Below are positions 21,588 through 32,653 of a stretch of 64,000 nt of DNA, one piece after another; positions within the stretch are counted from its first letter, which is position 1, and each line of letters starts with the position of its first letter. This stretch comes from Buddleja alternifolia (Eukaryota > Streptophyta > Magnoliopsida > Lamiales > Scrophulariaceae): the NCBI GenBank assembly GCA_019426215.1, contig CM033405.1:3945001-4009000 (forward strand), given 5' to 3'. The translations under genes and the position numbers were made by a program. The notes under the pieces were generated by a model. It was not told the DNA's origin. It was given only the letters and a program-made list of their open reading frames with translations, and did no database searches.

Positions 21588-22980
21588 ATGCACAGGCGTT
21601 CTCTGAGTGCACCTGCTATTGAAATCGATCCAGAACCAGAACGAACTTTTCGAAGAGGCTGACGTCAGCAAAGAGAGCAGCGTAGAATGGCAAACGGCGT
21701 ACAAATGATTGAACTTGCTGCGCAGAGAACTCTCCGGGATTATGCTACACGAACATATCAGAATTTAACCTCCGGCATAGCAGTACCAAATGTTCAGGCC
21801 AATACCTTTGAGTTGAAGCCGGCTATCATTCAAATGCTACAGTACACTGCATTTGAGAGAGATATTGAGAGGAAGGATCCTCATTCCCATCTGGGGAATT
21901 TTCTGGAAATCTGCAGTACTTTTAAGATGAATGGTGTTACTGAAGATGCCATAAGACTGCGACTCTTCCCGTTCTCCCTATCTAAAAGAGCTAAGGAGTG
22001 GCTGAAAAACCAGCCGACAAATAAGTTCACCACTTGGGCTGAATTGTCGACTGCGTTTCTCACCAAGTATTTTCCCCCAGCTAAGACTGCTCAGTTAAGG
22101 AATGCAATCACAGGATTCATGCAAACTGACAGTGACCCTCTATCAAGCATGGGAAAGGTATAAAGAACTACTCAGAAAGTGCCCACATCACGGTATTCCT
22201 AGTTGGATGCTTGTGCAGACATTTTTGAATGGTCTGTCACATAGTATCCGAATGAATATCGATGCAGCTACAGGAGGGAGTTTTATGGCAAAGAATCTGG
22301 ATGATGCATTGGCTCTTATGGACGGGATGGCATCCAATACATATTAGTGGGCAAGTGATAGTCGGGCTACAAACAAAACACCGGGCATCCACAATGTAGA
22401 TAACCTTACATTGCTCAATGCTAACATTGAAGCACTTGTATAGCAAATGGAGGGACTCAAGGGAAATGTTAGTGCAGTATCTCAGCCTACTTTAGCTTGT
22501 GATATTTGTGGGGCACCTCATATGGTTACTGATTGCCCACTCATCGAGCAAGCTAACTATTTATCCAATCAGAATAAGCAGCAAGAAAATCCATTTTCGA
22601 ACACCTACAATTCGGGTTGGAGAAATCACCCTAACTTTTCTTGGGGAGGTCAAGGGAACCAAGGAGCTCAAGCAAATCCTCCTAGACAGCAGTTTTCTCC
22701 CGGTTTCCAACAACAGGGTCCTCAGAATTTTCAGCAACCAAGTCAGCAAGGACCACCACCTTGAGAACCACAAGCTTGGGAATTAGCCATTGAAAAGCTA
22801 GCTAACGGAACTGTGAACCATATTGAGAAGCTTGAGGCAAAGATGGATCAGATGATAGGTGCAACTAAGAATCTAGAAGCACAAATGGGGCAGTTGGCTA
22901 GTACTGTGAGCTCAAGACCAAAAGGTACATTGCCAAGTCAAACTGAGCAGAATCCTAAGGGGCAGTGTAATGCAGAACTT
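21588..22980 (+). pseudogene. Athila gag pseudogene
   Basis: ATG at 21588 opens MHRRSLSAPAIEID. A TGA interrupts at 21660 within an arginine-rich stretch. The Gag domain is clear: FELKPAIIQMLQ, then HLGNFLEICSTFKMNGV, IRLRLFPFSLSKRAKEWL, FLTKYFPPAKTAQLR. The frame shifts near 22130 into YQAWERYKELLRKCPHHG, and stops occur at about 22347, 22442 and 22763. A zinc-knuckle-like C-x2-C-x3-H-x4-C (CDICGAPHMVTDC) lies near 22498-22536, followed by a Gln/Asn-rich tail (GWRNHPNFSWGGQGNQG) and a coiled-coil-like segment. Length and order match Athila Gag; it is clearly inactive. Confidence 0.92.
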
Positions 22981-23379
22981 TAAGAAATGGAAGAACCGTG
23001 GGAGAATATGAACAACCGGGGGAACCTAATGAGGAACAAGAATAACTGAGGTTCCAGTTTCTGAGCCTTCAGAAGAGGTTACATCAGAGATAGTTAAACC
23101 TAAACCATATGTGAAGTCGTATGTTCCTCCAATTCCATTTCCTCAGAGATTGCAGCATAAGAGGTTAGACAAGCAGTACGAAATTCCTTCAAGTTTTTCG
23201 AAAATTGCATATCAATATATCATTCGCGGATGCTTTGGCTCAGATGCCAATTTAAGTGAAATTTCTGAAAGGGTTGTTGAGCAATAAAAGAAAATTGGAA
23301 GAAGTGGAAACAGTGTCTTTAAACGAAGAGTGTAGTGCTATAATCCAAAGGAGCATTCCTCCTAAACTCAAAGATCCAG

Positions 23380-25750
23380 GGAGTTTTTCGCTTCCTTGAA
23401 CCATTGGTCAATTTCAATTTGTTAAGGCATTGTGTGATTTAGGAGCGAGTGTGAGTCTAATGCCTTTTTCTATTTGCAGGAAATTGGGTTTTCAAGAACT
23501 CAAACACACAAGGATGTCTTTACAGTTGGCAGACTGGAGTGTCAAACATCCTCTGGGCATAATCGAAAATGTACTAGTCAAAGTGGATAAGTTTTACATT
23601 CCATGTGATTTTGTGGTGTTAGAAATGGATGAGGATTCAGAGGTCCCGATTATACTTGGGAGGCCATTCCTTGCTACTACCGGAACGAACATTGATGTAC
23701 GGGCAAGCAAGCTTACCTTGACCATCGGAGATGAAAAAGTGGAATTTGATTTGAACAAGGTAATGAAGTCGCCGGTCCTAGATGAAAGTTGTTATTCAGT
23801 GGATGTGATCGATGAGATAGCCAAGAATGAATTTGAGAGAGAGTTTCTCGAGGATCCGTTGGAGAAGTTGAAAACTAGAGATGATGAGAATCCAGAGATT
23901 GAAATAGTAACTCTAGCTCTTGACAATGATGAGGACTTGCACAAGGAAAACTTTTCTCTAGGTAAAAGAGATCCACTAGAGTCGTATCCTGACATCTCCT
24001 CTAAACCAAAGGTAGTACTTAAACCTCTTCCATCACATCTCAGGTATGTTTTTCTTGGTGACAATGAATCTTTACCTGTTATTGTTAGTGCTACTCTATC
24101 TGAGCTTGAATTGAAAAAATTGTTAGAGGAGTTGAGATTGAGAAAGAAAGCCATAGGATGGACTATTTCAGATATAAAGGGAATTAGCCTGACCTTATGC
24201 ATGCATAGGATTCTAATGGAAGAAAATCATACGACATCAATAGAACCTCAACGTAGATTGAATCCCAAGTTAAAAGAAGTTGTTAGGGATGAAATTATGA
24301 AATTGTTAGATTCTGGCATAATTTACCCTATCTCAGATAGTCCTTGGGTTAGTCTTATACATGTAGTGCCTAAAAAGGGAGGAATGACTATGATTTATAA
24401 TGAAAAAAATGAATTAATTCCCACTAGAACAGTAACAGGTTGGCGGGTTTGTATTGATTATAGGAAGTTAAACAATGCTACTCAAAAAGATCACTTTCCT
24501 TTCCCTTTCATTGATCAAATGTTGGAAAGACTTTCGGGTAATAAGTTTTATTGCTTTCTAGATGGTTACTCGGGCTATTTTCAATTTCCAATTGCACCCG
24601 AGGACCAAGAAAAGACCACCTTTACTTGTTCTTATGGTACTTTTGCGTATCACGCATGCCTTTTGGACTTTCTAATGCACCTGCTACTTTTCAGAGATGT
24701 ATGATGGCCATTTTTTCTGATTTTATTGAGAAATCCATGGAAGTTTTTATGGATGATTTTACTGTGTATGGCTCATCATTTGATCACTGTTTAGCTAATC
24801 TTTCTCAAGTCTTGCAGAGGTGTGAGGAAACTAATTTAGTTCTGAACTGGGAAAAATGTCACTTTATGGTGACTGAGGGAATTGTTTTGGGGCATAAAAT
24901 TTTTGACAAAGGAATAGAGGTGGATAAGGTAAAAGTGGAAGTGATTGAAAAGTTGCCTCCACCTACATCTGTAAAGGGAGTTCGAAGCTTCCTTGGTCAT
25001 GTTGGCTTTTATCGCCGGTTTATCAAAGACTTCTAAAAAATCTCTAAATCTTTGTGCAATTTACTTGAAAAAGATGTTGTGTTTAATTTTACTGATGAAT
25101 GTTTACTTACTTTCAACATGTTAAAACAAGCATTGATCTCGGCCCCAATAATCTCATCACCTGACTGGGACCTACCTTTTGAATTGATGTGCAATGCTAA
25201 TGACTTTACAGTGGGGGCTGTTCTCGGACAAGGAAAGGATAAACGGGTTCATGTCATTACCTATGCAAGCAAAACGTTGGATAGTGCTCAGGTTAATTAT
25301 GCCAATACTGAGAAGGATCTCGTGGGTTCGAAGGTGATAGTGTATACGAATCATGCTGCAATCCGGTACTTAATGACAAAGAAGGATGCAAAACCACGTT
25401 TACTCCGTTGGATTTTATTGCTACAGGAGTTCGACTTGGAAATTTGTGATAAGAAAGGTAACGAAAACGTGGTCGCAAATCATCTTTCGAGGCTTGAACG
25501 AGGAAACAAAACGGTTATGGAGGGATTGCCAATTGATGAGACATTTCCAGAAGAACGGTTGACGGGGGTATCACACGATATACCATGGTATGCTGACTAC
25601 GTAAATTACCTGGTGAGTGACGTTCTTCCTCCAGATTTAAGTTATCACCGGAAGAAGAAGTTCCTGGCAGAAGTAAAACACTACTATTGGGAAGAGCCTC
25701 TTCTTTACAAAGAATGTGGGGATGGTGTCATTCGTCATTGTGTGCCATGA
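23380..25750 (+). pseudogene. Athila pol pseudogene: protease, RT and RNase H
   Basis: The protease motif reads ALCDLGASVSLMP (catalytic Asp near 23434), and IILGRPFL lies further on. RT begins near 24250 with GWRVCIDYRKLNNATQKDH, then DGYSGYFQFPIAPEDQEKT. A one-base shift near 24650 moves the frame to RMPFGLSNAPATFQRCM and the active site VFMDDFTVYG. TAA at 25035-25037 follows FYRRFIKDF. RNase H starts [11 protein letters not shown], but about 14 codons are missing between NTEKDL and [11 protein letters not shown], where the usual D of TDH is N. The text ends after [16 protein letters not shown] at 25750, just where integrase should begin. It cannot produce functional enzymes. Confidence 0.93.
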
Positions 25751-27215
25751 ATCTTCTCAAGAAACATCGGCTAGGCGGTTATATGCTTAAGGACCATCCT
25801 CGCCATGCAGTTGCTAGTTTGGAGCCACCAATCGAGGACCCCCCATTCGGTGTTCATCGGGGACCCAAACTGTTGTTGACCGACTTGAGTCACGTTTGAC
25901 AACGGTCGAACACATGTAGATTGAGATGATGAGACAAATGACCGCCTATTTCAAGTTTGTGGGTTTCGACCCATCGTCGCCTCCTTCCACATGAGCACCA
26001 CCCCTATCGACTCCCGGGCCTTCATGCATATCCGTAGGGGAGTCTCTCTTTCAACCTCTTGTTTTATTTCAATATGATTATGCGTATGCCTATACTTATG
26101 TATGAGTCCATTGAGGACAATGTCATGTTTTAAGTGTGGGGTGTGTGCGTGTTTATATTGTTGAATGATTCAAGTGTGGGGTGGTGTGATCGAGAAAATT
26201 GGTGAAAGAAAGGATATGTACATATTTTTGTTGAATTGTTAATTGATTTGGTGACTGGTTCGCAACACTTTAGTTCCCATATTAGAACACGAGACTGAAA
26301 TGAACAAATAGACCTATTTTCCGTAATATGGATACTTTTTGCGAGTTGCTCACTTTCTTCTAAATTTTGTGAAATTTGATATGCATCCTTGCACACTACA
26401 CACGAGTTTTAGTAAAGGGAATTGATCGGTGAGAGAAAGCATTTACAACTTTGTTGGATACATTATGAAGTTGTGCGTAGAGTTGAAAAAAAAAAACGAA
26501 AAAAAGGGAAAAAGAGCTTCAGGGGCAATGAATTGAATAAATGCCTTGATATTAAGTGAATAAAAACCTAGTTTTATTATGTGGCCTTTGTCACTCGAGT
26601 GATTAAGTTCTTTGAGATGTGTTGACACCTAATGCCTTAAGACCGTCTGGTTTGAGAGTCATTGACCTAAAACTCGTTAAATGGGTGTCATAGAAAGCCT
26701 AAAAGAACAAAACATTGCACGGGTTAATGAGTGTTACGTGAAAGAAGGAAATGAAAGAGTGATATGCAGAATGGTTGTGTTTGCTTGATGTAGCTGAGAA
26801 ATTTCCCTTGCTAGAATTAATCTTTCCACGTGGATGCATATTTAAATTAAACTTGGTTTGAATTAGTGTGTTGACTTTGACCAAAAGTGTTTATATTGTG
26901 GAAGATAGTAATTTGTGCGTTCATGTTAGATCTTGTATGATAATTGTGGGGATGCCCAATTGTTGTGGCTTGTTGCTAAGTTGAGAAACAATGATATAAG
27001 TAGGTACATGTCGAGAATTTTGTGGGTATATTCACTGCAAACCCTCACGAGATAAAACTCGTCCACTAGGGGAAACCTAGGGGTTTAACGGCTTGTTGCA
27101 CGTGCTAAGTGCAATCATGTTCCCTACGAAAGTGGTGTTGTTTTATTTTGTTGTTCTTTTCTTTGTTTGTTCTAGATTTACTCGAGGACGAGTAAGAGGC
27201 TAAGTGTGGGGTGTT
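25751..27215. other. Athila 3' internal region, non-coding
   Basis: This 1.5-kb stretch lies between the pol remnant and the 3' LTR. Phrases such as AAGTGTGGGGTG recur (near 26132, 26170 and 27203), a common feature of Athila 3' regions, and the last copy sits at the polypurine-tract position just before the LTR at 27216. I see neither integrase nor an envelope-like frame. Confidence 0.7.
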
Positions 27216-28570
27216 TGTTAGGTCTTAAAAGTAACATTGATTTAGTATGTTTTTACCTCATATTCGTCTTGAATTCACACCTTGAGTTGATCTTTTTAGT
27301 TGTTTTTATTTGTATTTGCGTATTTTGGCTTCTAAGTCGTTTAAATGCTTTTATAGGCAAAGGACGATTGATTTGGCGAGTAAATGAAGGGATTTCTAAG
27401 CAAAGTGAACAAGTCAACTAAGAGACTTAAAGAGGAGAAAAGAAGAGTCCAAACAAAAAGAGTTGAATTGAAGAAAAAGTAAAGGAAACAAAAAGTGGAC
27501 AGCAGAATTGGCACAATGGTGCCAATATTCGGCACCACTGTGCAGCGTGCAGAAATCAAAAATTCTGGCTGGGCTCGAATTTTGGGTCTTTTGTTGGGCT
27601 TTTTGTAATTAGAATTCCTATATAAATAGAAGAAGTCAGAAAAATAGGAGAGTTTTTAGATTCTTTTACAGGAGAGAAGACGTGAATTGGGAGAGAGAGA
27701 AGGAGAAGGAGAGAAAGCTTGGACAGAAAGAAAAGGAAGCTTTTGAAGACAAGAAAGAGAAATCTTGATTCTTGCCATCAACATAGGGTTCTTCTTGGTT
27801 TCTTCTTGAATTATTCTTCTTCCCCAATTGTTCTTATTATTTTCCACCATTGTTAAACATGAGAATTCTTAATTTGATGCAAATTATTTCTTCTTCTTGT
27901 TTAATTATGTATAGCTAAATAATTTTCTAGGGTTTAAGATGTAGTCTTGAGTATTATTATGGATTATTGATTTTCATTGGGTTATTTCTTGCTTTAATTA
28001 ATCTATCATTGAGAGCTTAATGCTTGTAGATGATTGGCCACCAAATACATGATTTAAGAGGAATTGAGAAGTACCGGGAGGTGAATTAATTCATTAGTTC
28101 AGATTTGATAGACGTGTTTAAATTACTCATTAGGGATATTAGTAATTGTGCATGAGGCTAGCTAACGAATTTCATGGAAATTAATGGATTCATCTAAATT
28201 AGTTATTGATCATGGGAATGACGAGAACAAGTTTAGTTGGGTACTCGTGGAGATCTCGGGAGAGTATCCATGTAATTAAGGAAGTTCGGGTCTTTAATGA
28301 ATGTAAGAATTTACAATCCAATGACGTTCATAATCCATAAAAATACCTTGATGAAGTCTTAATCCCTAGGCTTTCCATTTATTGAATTATCGTTTATTAA
28401 TTTTGTTATTATTAATTTCTGCTTTTAATTAGTTAAAATCTTAAATCTTGCTAATCGATAGTCTAAATAATAGGATAATCTTTGTTTGGTACTTGATAAC
28501 CTTCTTTGTGGAGACGATCTTACTTACTCTTTATTATTTGTCGATACCGTGTTGTTACGAGGTGTTAACA
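27216..28570 (+). repeat. Right LTR of Athila
   Basis: 1355 bp, colinear with the left LTR. Differences include an insertion of about 24 bp in the purine-rich leader around 27690-27750 and scattered substitutions. It is followed directly by the TSD CCTAC. Confidence 0.92.
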
Positions 28571-28738
28571 CCTACATATCTAGCCCAATAAATTCGAGTT
28601 GATAGTTATAATCATGAGTCATGAAGACTCTATAGCCCCATAAAGAAGGGGAGAGCCACTACTTGTGGCAACTTAGAGTTGAACCCAGAACCTCTCACAT
28701 AAGGTGGGAGGTGGATACCATTAGACCTAACAGGTCTT
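28571..28738 (-). repeat. SINE, tRNA-derived head (minus strand)
   Basis: The minus strand reads GACCTGTTAGGTCTAATGG, then GAGAGGTTCTGGGTTCAACTC, A- and B-box-like motifs as in tRNA-derived SINEs. It parallels the plus-strand copy at 49139 along its length (ACAAGTAGTGGC against ACAAGTTGTGAC; CATGATT...ACTATC). Its 3' end is at 20050-20091, beyond the inserted Athila. Confidence 0.7.
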
Positions 28739-28854
28739 TGATAAATGTATTATAATTTAAGAAGAAAAATAAAGAAAGTAAAAACTTGGGGAGCACTACA
28801 CGTTTACTCCCCCTGACCCTCCACACATTTCGTTACAAAACATCTACCCATATC

Positions 28855-30592
28855 CAAGGACGGATATAGGGGGGGCTGGTACCCCCGAGAATTCAAAATT
28901 TAACCTGAGGGCATAGATCGTTTAATGCTTTGGCCCCCCAAGCTTATTATATATAACTGTTTCCGTTAAATAAAACTAACTTGTTCTAGCCGAGTTGGTG
29001 ATTGTCATTGGGAAAATGCTCTCCCCTTGGCTTAAATGGTTGCAGGATCGACCCCACTTGCTTGTGTTTTTTCTTTCAAACCCTCTTTCTATGTTCTTAT
29101 TTGTAATCACTTTTTATTCTTTTTTATCCAAAATTTTCAAATTGAAAAAAAAAGTTCAAGTTTTCAACTAGTATCTTTTCTTGGTTGTACAAAAATAAAA
29201 AAAAATAAAAAATCTTTTTGAACTTTCTTGTACACTTATTAGAATTATCAAATTTTACCCAGCTGATTTCATCTAGCAAGTGATATTGAATTTGAATGTA
29301 CAAGCACGGTATTATAAAGTTGATGTTGCCCCCCGTTTGGAGTTTAATAGGTACTTGCAACATCAACAATTAAAAATGAAAAGAAAGGATGTTGTGTACC
29401 CTCTAATTAATTGTTTAATTTGTTTGATAGACTCTTTCTTTTACCACTGAGAGATTCTTTCCATCCATGAAATTGGCGAAATATAAAGATGAAAGAAGAA
29501 CATGTTGACATTTTTTGATTACTCATAACGAGAGAATGTTATTTAGAAAATGATATAAAGAGTAATTGAATTTTGTGACATGAAAGAACTTCGTATACAC
29601 GTCGATAACTATTTTTATAAATTGTTTATATATTTCGAAACTATTATAATTTTTTTAAATTCAAATTTATTTACACGAGATAATTGTATTTTTTTTTTTT
29701 TTGGAACTATTGAGCTTGTATTAAAACCAACAGACTGTACACATATTACCCAGGCATACCTGGTTCAAACTCCCTCAAATTTACAATTGATTACTGCCCA
29801 TATTCTCTCTACAAGTATACTACCCTTTGTTTGTTCCTTTACAAAGTGTCTTCTATTACACTCAATCCAAATAAAGTAAATGATAGCCAAAAACAAAGCA
29901 CGTCTCTTGCAGCTTATGGTAGTCCGTCCTCGACTGATTTTTACTCCCCAATTAACTACCTCATCCCATTCAACTTTGTTGCATTTCATGTTCAGTTTTC
30001 CCTAACATTGTGTCATCATTTCCTTTGTATAATCGCACTTGAAGAAAACATGATTTCTTGTTTCCTCCTCCTTATCACACAATAAACAATTAATGTCCTC
30101 AAGTGGTTTCCATTGACCAACCCGATCCCTTGTCTTTAACCGATCCCACATAGCAAGCCAATAAATGAATCTATGTCTTGCTATTGGACCCTGGCCCCAA
30201 GCAAGTTTCCTCCATCTCACTTCATCGAAATGCTCCATTGCATGCTTATACGCTTTATTTATGGTAAACTGCCCTTCCTTCCACTTGTTGTGAACTATAT
30301 CCACAGCATCCAAAAATTGATCCCTAATAGTAATTAGCCTTTTCCAAAGCCACGAATCCGAACCCTTACTTGTAACTACCCATACATCCCCTGTTTTAAT
30401 GCAATATGCAGAGATAATTGTATTTTTTTTATTATTATTTTTTTGTATTTTTGTCTTCTATTAAAACAAAAAAAAAAATTAATTTGAATGTTTGCGTATA
30501 GCCATTGTCACAAAAAAGAAAAAAAAAATCTTCTAATGGTAACCCGCCCCGCCCGCCCCCCCCCAAACAACTCAATCCTGGATCCGTCCCTG
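28855..30592. mobile_element. hAT-like non-autonomous element 2
   Basis: Left end CAAGGACGGATATAGG, right end CCTGGATCCGTCCCTG, and a perfect 8-bp TSD CCCATATC (28847-28854 and 30593-30600). Subterminal sequence has C-runs (ACCCCCGAGA; GGCCCCCC) as in element 1. The tRNA-like segment is TAGCCGAGTTGG (28987-28998) with GGATCGACCCC (29045-29055). A LINE fragment at 29691-30410 is nested inside. No transposase frame. Confidence 0.88.
29691..30410 (-). pseudogene. 5'-truncated LINE nested in hAT-like element 2
   Basis: The minus strand of 30313-30002 reads a zf-RVT domain (KLAWGQGPIARHRFIYWLA, then CLLCDKEEETRNHVFFKC), and 29989-29765 the LINE C-terminus (ALFLAIIYFIWIECNRRHF). A poly-T run at the left is the poly(A) tail. 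The flanks repeat GAGATAATTGTATT (29677-29690 and 30411-30424), a target-site duplication of at least 14 bp. The 3' end text GGAACTATTGAGCTTG matches the LINE at 892, so both belong to one family. Only the last 0.7 kb was inserted. Confidence 0.9.
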
Positions 30593-30600
30593 CCCATATC

Positions 30601-32444
30601 TAATATATATGTATATACATGTCTATCTAGAAGCTTGGGGAGGGATTACACAACTCACACATCAAAAATCAGGAAAATCAGGAGAGAATCTGGATGTGAA
30701 CCTTTGGTCTTGAAAATCCAAAATATAATTTTCTTGAGACCTCAATTCTTGAACTCAGAGTGATTAAGTTAAATCGGGTATGTTTTGTTGGGTTTAGTTT
30801 AAGTTGATAAATTGGAATTTAAGGGGACTGAAATTACAAGTTCCGGGAATTGAGACAAATTGAAGCAGGTTACTGTGCTGCTGCGTTGGGAAACTATAGT
30901 TGAATGGACACCGACTGAAGTATAGTTTTGTTCGTCGAATTGGTAACTTCCTCCTCAGCATCAATTTATGTAAGGTGAAGAACTTAGGAAGAAAATAGAA
31001 GAGAGATGGAGAAAACAAAGAAGAAAACATAGAAAGAGAGAATAGAAAGAAATAACCAACTTCTTTGATTCTGTTTTTGCTTGGTTACTTGGGTAATTAC
31101 TTATCATTCATGGCTAAGTTAGTCAATTAGGTGCTCGTAGACTAATTTTGTATTAATTTGATAAATATCCATTACATAAATAATCGAGTAATTAATTAAA
31201 TAATTGGATTATTTCTTTTTTAAGTGATTAGTATATCAATTAGGAAGCATTACATGAGAGTGATACGTTACGTACTTATATAATTATTTGATTGATTACC
31301 GATGAATCACGTGTGAGTAATAATATGGCCGAACCTAATTAGAATAGAATAATTAATGTGTGACAGGGAACTTCAAGTAGCCGTGTGTTGATCGTTCCAC
31401 TTAATTCACAGTGGGCTTGAGATTTCGTATTCGACAGATTCAGTGAATACCACTTAAAATTATATAAGTATTTGTAAAACTGGAGGGATATATATGTACC
31501 GCATGTGTATCTTATATACATATAAAAGATTGTGATTTTCTATGACGAACTTGAGTAAAATGTTTTTGGAATTATCTATTGTCCCGTGTTCACAAAAGAT
31601 GTGATGTTTGTCTATGGAGAATGTGATTTTATGGCAAATTGCTTGCAAGCGAGATGGTTATCTGGTATTATTGATTATTCTATTGGTGGGTGACAATTGT
31701 TAAGCTGATGGTTCTTATAAAGCGGTCTTGATTCAGCTATTTGACACTGGGCTGGACGGTTCGCGGGGTCCGCTATGTAGCATTGAGCTGCTAGTAGATA
31801 GGCTTCATCGTTCAGTGTCAATGCAAAGAATTGTTCGATTGATTGTTCTGATATTGGATCTTGGGCCTTGGCTTGGACAGTTTGCGGGGTCCGCTGGGTA
31901 GTATCGGGCTGCCAGTGGATTGGCTTCGTTGTTCAATGTCAATTTTAGGTGTCATTTCATGGCCGAGATGGAGGTTTCTACGGCTGTGATTGGCTCCACC
32001 ATGTACCTAGGCATGACCAGTTCACTATTCGGTGGGTTCGCTCCCTGCAAATGGAGGATAAGATAGTAAATATTCAATTGGGAGTCACAAGGTGGTTTAT
32101 CTGATTTGTTATTGCCTGATATAACATCCACAGGCTGCAATTGACTTATATGATGCGGCTCTCATCTGATCTAATCTTTACAAGCTTCAATTTGTCACAC
32201 ATGCTTTGTTCATCAAAGTCTTATTGCTGAATTTACCTTTGCAAGCTTAATTGTTTACTTTCTTGCTAGCAAAAATATAAATTTTCATTTATAGTGATGC
32301 ATGTTTTTGCTATTAATATTTCATTTCATTTGTACACAATAGCTGGTCTCACTAAACTTTTGCTTATTTAGTTTCTATTTCCCTATCCTCTAGATATGAG
32401 TATCATTTAGAGATTGATCGAGATTAAACTCAATATGATAGAAT
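30601..32444. other. Intergenic, with one diverged direct repeat
   Basis: No gene is seen. Two direct copies of about 75 bp lie at 31748-31821 and 31868-31943: both run through GGGGTCCGCT, GTAGTATCGGGCTGCCAG (or a close variant) and GGCTTC.TTGTTCA.TGTCAAT. The rest is anonymous AT-rich sequence. Confidence 0.6.
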
Positions 32445-32653
32445 GCGAAGGGAAAGAGTAAAAACATCTGGCATTGGACAGAAACTAGAGGATCTTTTGG
32501 AAAATGCCTGATGGTTATAACTCACCTCATCTTAAGCAATGCCTGATGTTTTTACTCTTTCCCTTCGCACTACAAAAGAAACCATTTGTAGGAACAATAA
32601 GCAATGAGTCTTACGATGAGGTGAGTTATACAAATGGTTTTTTTTTTGTAGTG
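32445..32653. repeat. Interleaved fold-back repeats with a CACTA-like MITE
   Basis: A 31-bp arm at 32445-32475 (GCGAAGGGAAAGAGTAAAAA at its start) is repeated inverted at 32538-32568 with one mismatch. Starting exactly there, an 86-bp unit at 32568-32653 begins CACTACAAAAGAAACC and ends GTTTTTTTTTTGTAGTG, CACTA-type termini. A third pair, ACTCACCTCAT near 32519 and ATGAGGTGAGT near 32618, bridges both. No clear TSD was found. Confidence 0.8.

Larger units (their letters stand above)
20092..28570 (+). mobile_element. Athila-lineage Ty3/gypsy retrotransposon, degenerate and lacking integrase
   Basis: LTRs 20092-21422 and 27216-28570 start TGTTAGGTC and end GTGTTAACA; TSD CCTAC is perfect (20087-20091 and 28571-28575). 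The PBS TGGCGCCGTTGTCGGGGA at 21426-21443 is the tRNA-Asp-type site used by Athila. Gag and PR-RT-RNase H text are readable but broken. Integrase is absent, as is any envelope-like ORF: after the RNase H linker at 25750 only non-coding sequence follows. The right LTR has about 24 bp extra purine-rich repeat sequence near 27680-27750 and the LTRs differ at many more sites than those of the Tat element, so this copy is older. Confidence 0.95.

Noticed and set aside
14168..30592. Whole 14-30 kb block as one large hAT element
   Set aside because: Each hAT-like element has its own 8-bp TSD and own pair of ends.
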